Shown: one piece after another, positions 59,661-64,000 of the stretch | Numbering within the stretch: position 1 is the first letter of the stretch | Layout: every line of letters begins with the position of its first letter | From: Halosimplex halophilum | GTDB taxonomy: Archaea > Halobacteriota > Halobacteria > Halobacteriales > Haloarculaceae | NCBI RefSeq assembly: GCF_004698125.1 | Contig: NZ_ML214298.1 | Span: 620,001-684,000, forward strand | DNA length: 64,000 bases | Direction: 5' to 3' | The notes under the pieces: generated by a model | Databases searched by the model: none | What the model saw: the letters and a program-made list of their open reading frames with translations, nothing else | Told to the model about the DNA's origin: nothing | Position numbers and translations under genes: made by a program

Positions 59661-60641
59661 ATGGGAAACGCAGACCTCCGGGACCTGGCCGCTATCGAGG
59701 AGGTGCCGTTCGACGACCTGTCGGGGTCGGTCGTCGCCGTGGACGCGCACAACTGGCTCTACCGCTACCTGACGACGACCGTCCGCTGGACGAACGACTC
59801 GATATACACGACCGCCGACGGCGAGGAGGTCGCCAACCTCGTCGGCGTCGTCCAGGGGCTCCCGAAGTTCTTCGAACACGACATCACGCCCGTATTCGTC
59901 TTCGACGGGAGCGTCGTCGACCTCAAGGACGACGAGGTCACCCAGCGCCGCGAGGAACGGGAGAAACGGGAGGAGAAACTCGAAGCCGCCCGGGAGGAAG
60001 GGGACGAACTCGCCGTCGCCCGCCTCGAATCGCAGACCCAGCGGCTCACCGACACGATCCTCTCGACCACACGTGAAGTACTCGAACTGCTGGACGTGCC
60101 GGTGGTCGAGGCGCCCGCCGAGGGCGAGGCCCAGGCCGCCCACATGGCCCGCGAGGGCGCGGTCGACTACGTCGGCACGGAGGACTACGACGCGCTCCTG
60201 CTGGGGGCGCCGCTGACGCTGCGCCAGCTCACCAGCAAGGGCGACCCGGAGCTGATGGACTTCGAGGCGACGCTGGAGGAACACGACATCACCTGGGAGC
60301 AGCTGGTCGACGCCGCGATCCTGATGGGCACGGACTTCAACGAGGGGATCTCCGGGTACGGACCGAAGACCGCCGTGACGGCGGTCCGCGAGCACGGCGA
60401 CATCTGGGCGGTGTTCGAGGCCGAGGACGTGTACGTCGACGACGCCGACCGCATCCGCGAGCTGTTCCTGAACCCCGCCGTCACCGACGACTACGAGTAC
60501 GACCGCGAGATCGAACCCGACCTGGACGCCGCGCGGGCGTTCGTCTGCGAGCAGTGGGAGGTCGACGCGGACGAGGTCGAGCGCGGGTTCGAGCGCATCG
60601 AGCAGTCGGTCGTCCAGACGGGCCTCGACCGGTGGACCTGA
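59661..60641 (+). CDS. fen: Flap endonuclease 1
   Basis: A 326-residue FEN1 that removes 5' flaps in replication and repair. N-terminal [35 protein letters not shown], acidic cluster [39 protein letters not shown] and [17 protein letters not shown] (H3TH) are all present. The C-terminal QTGLDRWT is a PCNA-interacting (PIP) box of type QxxLDxW. ATG at 59661 gives the canonical start; the earlier in-frame ATG adds non-family residues. Confidence 0.96.
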   Translation: MGNADLRDLAAIEEVPFDDLSGSVVAVDAHNWLYRYLTTTVRWTNDSIYTTADGEEVANLVGVVQGLPKFFEHDITPVFVFDGSVVDLKDDEVTQRREEREKREEKLEAAREEGDELAVARLESQTQRLTDTILSTTREVLELLDVPVVEAPAEGEAQAAHMAREGAVDYVGTEDYDALLLGAPLTLRQLTSKGDPELMDFEATLEEHDITWEQLVDAAILMGTDFNEGISGYGPKTAVTAVREHGDIWAVFEAEDVYVDDADRIRELFLNPAVTDDYEYDREIEPDLDAARAFVCEQWEVDADEVERGFERIEQSVVQTGLDRWT

Positions 60642-60872
60642 CGGCGCGAGTCCGCCGCCGGAACCGCACCGGCCACGTCGCCGCCGGTCCGCGTGTGTCG
60701 GGTCGCCGGCACGCGCACGCAAGGCCGACGGCCCGGAAAGCCGCCGTTACTCCCCGGAAACCGGCCTTACTCGGAGTAGCCGGCGCTACCGAACGCTACC
60801 CCGAGGTTACCGGAAAAACGGTTTCCCCGGTTTATTGACGGAACTTCCCAACGGTCGGCTGGAGTCACACCG

Positions 60873-62123
60873 ATGACAGACGAACCCACAGGCCGACCAG
60901 CCACAGGTGAAACGAGCCGACGAACGTTCCTCAAGAGCGGCGCGGTAGCGACCGGCGCGCTCGCCGTCGGGACCGGCGCCGTCGTCTCCGGACAGAGCGG
61001 CGACGACGGCAGTGACGGCGACGGCGCCCAGGGGACGAGCGACGGCTTCGCCTCGGTGCAGTTCGCCAACCAGACCTCGGACGGGACGAGCGTGACCGTC
61101 GACCGGGCGACGCTGTCCCAGCCGGGGTACGTCTCCTTCCACGACGTGACGCTCTTCGAGGGGGAGGTGACCGAGAGCGTCGTCGGCGTCTCCGAGCGCC
61201 TCGACGCGGGCGTCCACTACGGCGTCGACACGACGCTGTTCGACGTACCGGGCGCCGACTACGAGACCGAGAGCCTGGAGGGGACCGGCGCGCTCGTCGC
61301 GATGCCCCACCGCGAGACCGGCGACGACGACACCTACGACTTCGTCGACACCGACGGGGAGGAGGACGGTCCGTTCGTCGAGGCCGACCTCCCCGTCGTC
61401 GACCTCGCGTTCGTCGTCGCGGACGGGGAGGGGACCGCCACCGAGACGCCCGACGGCACCCCGACGGGGACGCCCGACGGGACGGCGACCCCGTCCGAGT
61501 CGCCCGAGCAGGCGCTGTCGGACACGCCCAGCGAGACGCCCGGCGGGACCGACACCGCCACCGAGGCGCCCGGCGGGACGGCGACGCCCGACGGCACGGC
61601 GACGGAGGCGCCGGGCGACGACGAGCCGGCGCCGTTCGCGACCGTCGACTTCGAGAACCAGGCGGTGACCGACGACGCCGTGACCGTCGGCGAGGCGCTG
61701 CTGTCGGAGGGCGGGTTCGTCACGCTCCACGACGCGCGCCTGCTCACCGGCGAGACGTTCGCGAGCGTCGTCGGCGTCTCCGAGTACCTCGACCCCGGCC
61801 GCCACCGCGCGGTCGAGGTCCCCCTCGACGACCCGGAGGGACTCACCGAGGTCACCTTCCCGCCCGCGCCCGCGAGGCCGCTGATCCCGATGCCCCACCT
61901 CGACACCGACGACGACGAGAGCTACGACTTCGTCGACACCGAGGGCGAGGACGACGGTCCCTACACCGCCGAGGGCCAGGCCGTCGTCGACCTCGGGTTC
62001 GTGACGACCGAGGCCGAGGACACCGAGACCGGGACCGGTACTGAGACGCCCACGGAAACCGGGACGCCGGACGACGCCACGGACACGCCGACCGAGACCG
62101 AGACGCCGACCGACGCGTCCTGA
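60873..62123 (+). CDS. Tat-exported protein with two DUF7282-like domains
   Basis: A 416-residue secreted protein. SRRTFLKSGAVATGALAVG is a Tat signal without lipobox. Two related beta domains (about 60-185 and 245-385) share F(A/E)NQ...VTV, GG/PG(Y/F)V(S/T)(F/L)HD, SVVGVSE(R/Y)LD, PMPH and ESYDFVDT/DTYDFVDT. A Thr/Pro/Gly linker sits between and a TETPTETG tail at the end. I recall DUF7282 as the nearest family. Likely cell-surface; function unknown. A GTTTATT element is upstream. Confidence 0.78.
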   Translation: MTDEPTGRPATGETSRRTFLKSGAVATGALAVGTGAVVSGQSGDDGSDGDGAQGTSDGFASVQFANQTSDGTSVTVDRATLSQPGYVSFHDVTLFEGEVTESVVGVSERLDAGVHYGVDTTLFDVPGADYETESLEGTGALVAMPHRETGDDDTYDFVDTDGEEDGPFVEADLPVVDLAFVVADGEGTATETPDGTPTGTPDGTATPSESPEQALSDTPSETPGGTDTATEAPGGTATPDGTATEAPGDDEPAPFATVDFENQAVTDDAVTVGEALLSEGGFVTLHDARLLTGETFASVVGVSEYLDPGRHRAVEVPLDDPEGLTEVTFPPAPARPLIPMPHLDTDDDESYDFVDTEGEDDGPYTAEGQAVVDLGFVTTEAEDTETGTGTETPTETGTPDDATDTPTETETPTDAS

Positions 62124-62155
62124 CGGGTCCGTCCCGGCCGCCCCCGCACGGGGGG

Positions 62156-62914
62156 TTACCCCGGACAGCCCGTCCCCCACGTCCGGTCGTCGGGGATCAC
62201 GGGCACGTCGACCGAGATATCGGCGCCGTAGTCGGCGAACCGCATGTCGACCGTCGCGCTCGCGGTGTTGCCGCCCTGGCTCACCGCGAAGCGGACCGCC
62301 GACCGCAGCGGTCGATTGGTCTCGGGGTCGAGCCAGACGCGGACCTCGGCGTCGTCGACGCTCGGGCCGCCCAGCAGCGAGCGGTCCCGGCGCTCCTGGT
62401 ACCTCGTGAGCGCGTCCGTCGTCGGGCGGCCGACGAGCAGGACCGCCTCCCGCCCGTCGAGCGTGCGGGTGCCGTTGTGGAACAGCGACCCCGACTCCAG
62501 CAGCGCCAGCTGGCGCGCGGCGGGCGTCCCCATCCGCCAGTCGTCGGCGCTCACGTTCTCGACGCCCCACATGTCCATCCCCATCGGCCCGCCGCACTGC
62601 CGGTAGGCGGTCCGGTCGACGACGTAGGCCTCGTAGGCCTCGCCCTCGCGGACGGTCGTCGAGTGCATCCGACGCTCGGCGGCGTCGACGGTGCCGTTCA
62701 GGCTGGCCTCGACGCGTTCGGTCCGACCGTCGGCGGTCGCGACGACCCGCAGGTCGCCGTCGAAGCGGTAGGTGTCGGTGTCGTTGACCGCCTCGCGGGC
62801 GTCGGCGAGCGCCGCGACGGCGCGCTCCTCGCGGGTGTGGTCCGGCCCGAGGACGGAACACCCGGCGAGGAGGAGACAGGCGGCGACCGCGAGGTGGAGG
62901 GCGGGGCGGTCCAT
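62156..62914 (-). CDS. Predicted lipoprotein (DUF7537-like), unknown function
   Basis: A 252-residue protein. Signal and lipobox: MDRPALHLAVAACLLLAGC (Cys about 19). Mature region: helical REERAVAALADAREAVNDTDTYRFDGDLRV, then LolA/LppX-like beta strands (RMHSTTVREGEAYEAYVVD, EVRVWLDPETNRPLRSAVRFAV). Haloarchaeal lipoproteins of this pattern are common. It ends 32 bp after the stop of the convergent Tat protein. Start at ATG 62914 rather than the upstream one, since the signal begins there. Confidence 0.75.
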   Translation of the reverse strand: MDRPALHLAVAACLLLAGCSVLGPDHTREERAVAALADAREAVNDTDTYRFDGDLRVVATADGRTERVEASLNGTVDAAERRMHSTTVREGEAYEAYVVDRTAYRQCGGPMGMDMWGVENVSADDWRMGTPAARQLALLESGSLFHNGTRTLDGREAVLLVGRPTTDALTRYQERRDRSLLGGPSVDDAEVRVWLDPETNRPLRSAVRFAVSQGGNTASATVDMRFADYGADISVDVPVIPDDRTWGTGCPG

Positions 62915-63055
62915 ATCGACGAGGGACAGGCCGGGCGGCAAGTGTCTTGGGGCCGCGGGCGGTCCCGCGGCTCGGGGCCTGCGTCGGGGACCGGCCGGAG
63001 TCCGGGACCGGCCGCTCGGGACAGTTCTCCCGAGTGCGTGGGAGACTTCGGTGGC

Positions 63056-63061
63056 TTTTAC
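63056..63061 (+). promoter_or_regulatory. TATA-like element of fumC
   Basis: TTTTAC, 25-30 nt before the fumC ATG. Leaderless spacing. Confidence 0.45.
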
Positions 63062-63085
63062 GCCTCTCGAATCGACGCTTCGACC

Positions 63086-64000
63086 ATGTCAGACGAGGAA
63101 TTCCGCACGGAGGAGGACAGCCTCGGCGAGATGCAGGTCCCGGCCGACGCCTACTGGGGCGCCCAGACCCAGCGCGCCGTCGAGAACTTCCCGATCAGCG
63201 AGGAGACGTTCGGGCGCCGCTTCGTCCGGGCGCTCGGCGTCGTCAAGAAGGCTGCGGCCCAGGCCAACGACGACCTCGGGCTGGTCGAGACCGAGAAGGC
63301 CGAGGCGATCGTGGAGGCGGCCGACGAGGTTATCGCCGGCGAACACGACGACCAGTTCCCGGTCGACGTGTTCCAGACCGGCTCGGGCACCTCCTCGAAC
63401 ATGAACGCCAACGAGGTCATCGCCAACCGCGCCACCGAGATCTACGGCGGCGAGATCGGTTCTCGTACTATTCACCCCAACGACCACGTCAACTACGGCC
63501 AGTCGTCCAACGACGTGATCCCGACCGCGATGCACGTCGCATCCCTCGAAGCGGTCGAGAACGACGTGCTCCCGGCGCTGTCGACGCTCGCCGACGCCCT
63601 CGGCGAGAAAGAGGACGAGTTCGACGACGTGGTCAAGACCGGCCGCACCCACCTCCAGGACGCCACCCCCATCACGCTCGGCCAGGAGTTCTCGGGCTAC
63701 CGCACCCAGATCGAGAAGGGGATCGACCGCGTCGAGGGCGTCCGCGACCACCTGAGCGAACTCGCGCTGGGCGGCACCGCCGTCGGCACGGGCCTGAACA
63801 CCCACCCGGAGTTCCCCGCGACGGCCGCCGAGTACATCAGCGAGGAGACGGGCATCGAGTTCCGCGAGGCCGACAACCACTTCGAGGCCCAGGCCGCCCA
63901 CGACGCCATGTCCGAGGCCCACGGCGCCCTGCGGACCGTGGCCGGCTCGCTGAACAAGATCGCCAACGACCTGCGGCTGCTGGCCTCCGGTCCGCGCAAC
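63086..64000 (+). CDS. fumC: Class II fumarate hydratase (partial, 3' end missing)
   Basis: First 305 residues of fumarase C, which interconverts fumarate and malate in the TCA cycle. Motifs: QTGSGTSSNMNANEV, HPNDHVNYGQSSNDVIPTAMH and KTGRTHLQDATPITLGQEFSGY. The GSSxMPxKxN signature should lie beyond the window. The frame has no stop before 64000. The start ATG is placed by the TATA-like element. Could in principle be aspartase-like, but the motif set favours FumC. Confidence 0.95.
   Translation, partial: MSDEEFRTEEDSLGEMQVPADAYWGAQTQRAVENFPISEETFGRRFVRALGVVKKAAAQANDDLGLVETEKAEAIVEAADEVIAGEHDDQFPVDVFQTGSGTSSNMNANEVIANRATEIYGGEIGSRTIHPNDHVNYGQSSNDVIPTAMHVASLEAVENDVLPALSTLADALGEKEDEFDDVVKTGRTHLQDATPITLGQEFSGYRTQIEKGIDRVEGVRDHLSELALGGTAVGTGLNTHPEFPATAAEYISEETGIEFREADNHFEAQAAHDAMSEAHGALRTVAGSLNKIANDLRLLASGPRN

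Overview
The window is chromosomal DNA of a halophilic archaeon (class Halobacteria). It is very GC-rich. Predicted proteins are strongly acidic. Many genes have a TATA-like element about 25 to 30 nt before the start codon, which implies leaderless mRNAs. Archaeal or haloarchaeal families are common: HalOD1, Bat-like HTH_10, DUF7344, TrmB, archaeal SUI1, L40e, L39e, L31e, L18a, Tif6, FEN1 and archaeal Trm1. Extracytoplasmic proteins carry Tat signals and lipoboxes. I infer the group from these features and cannot name a genus. About 74 genes are supported. No tRNA, rRNA, CRISPR array, IS element or replication origin was found.

Layout. 0-6 kb: PsiE-like protein, tRNase Z, CDP-alcohol phosphatidyltransferase, PHP-domain protein and small membrane proteins. 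6-10 kb: trm1 and a tetrapyrrole operon (hemC-cobA-hemD) joined by 4-nt ATGA overlaps. 10-27 kb: GIY-YIG protein, HalOD1, Lrp/AsnC regulator, S9 peptidase, aldo/keto reductase, Tat lipoprotein, serS with an unusual upstream region, a redoxin with a long acidic tail, tsr3, a DUF4870 protein with GGQS repeats, TrmB, an enolase-superfamily protein, L40e and hydrolases. 27-33 kb: SUI1, a MoxR-DUF58-transglutaminase operon, and an HTH_10/DUF7344 pair. 33-38 kb: KDPG-type aldolase, cupin, lipoprotein, AEC transporter and a putative beta-solenoid zinc protein.

38-44 kb: a Tat lipoprotein, a membrane-anchored spermidine-synthase-like protein and a probable DUF2617 protein, followed by a pentapeptide-repeat protein ending in a potassium-channel pore. 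44-46 kb: a methyltransferase, an enolase-superfamily sugar-acid dehydratase gene broken by a frameshift, and a VapBC module with a candidate operator. 46-50.4 kb: a siroheme nitrite/sulfite reductase gene overlapping a gene for an FrhB-type (F420-binding family) iron-sulfur flavoprotein, with a divergent small CGC-motif protein behind a near-palindromic promoter. This resembles a split version of the methanogen F420-dependent sulfite reductase. 51-55 kb: the L39e-L31e-tif6-L18a-prefoldin-ftsY cluster, interrupted by an opposite-strand DUF7344 gene. 55-64 kb: ZIP transporter, 2'-5' RNA ligase-like protein, rhomboid, two secreted proteins built from duplicated domains, FEN1, and the start of fumC, which runs off the end.

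The best candidates for new biology are the siroheme-reductase/FrhB module, the polyamine-synthase-like/DUF2617/channel neighbourhood, a roughly 300-bp dispersed non-coding repeat present twice, and potential alternative pairing before serS.
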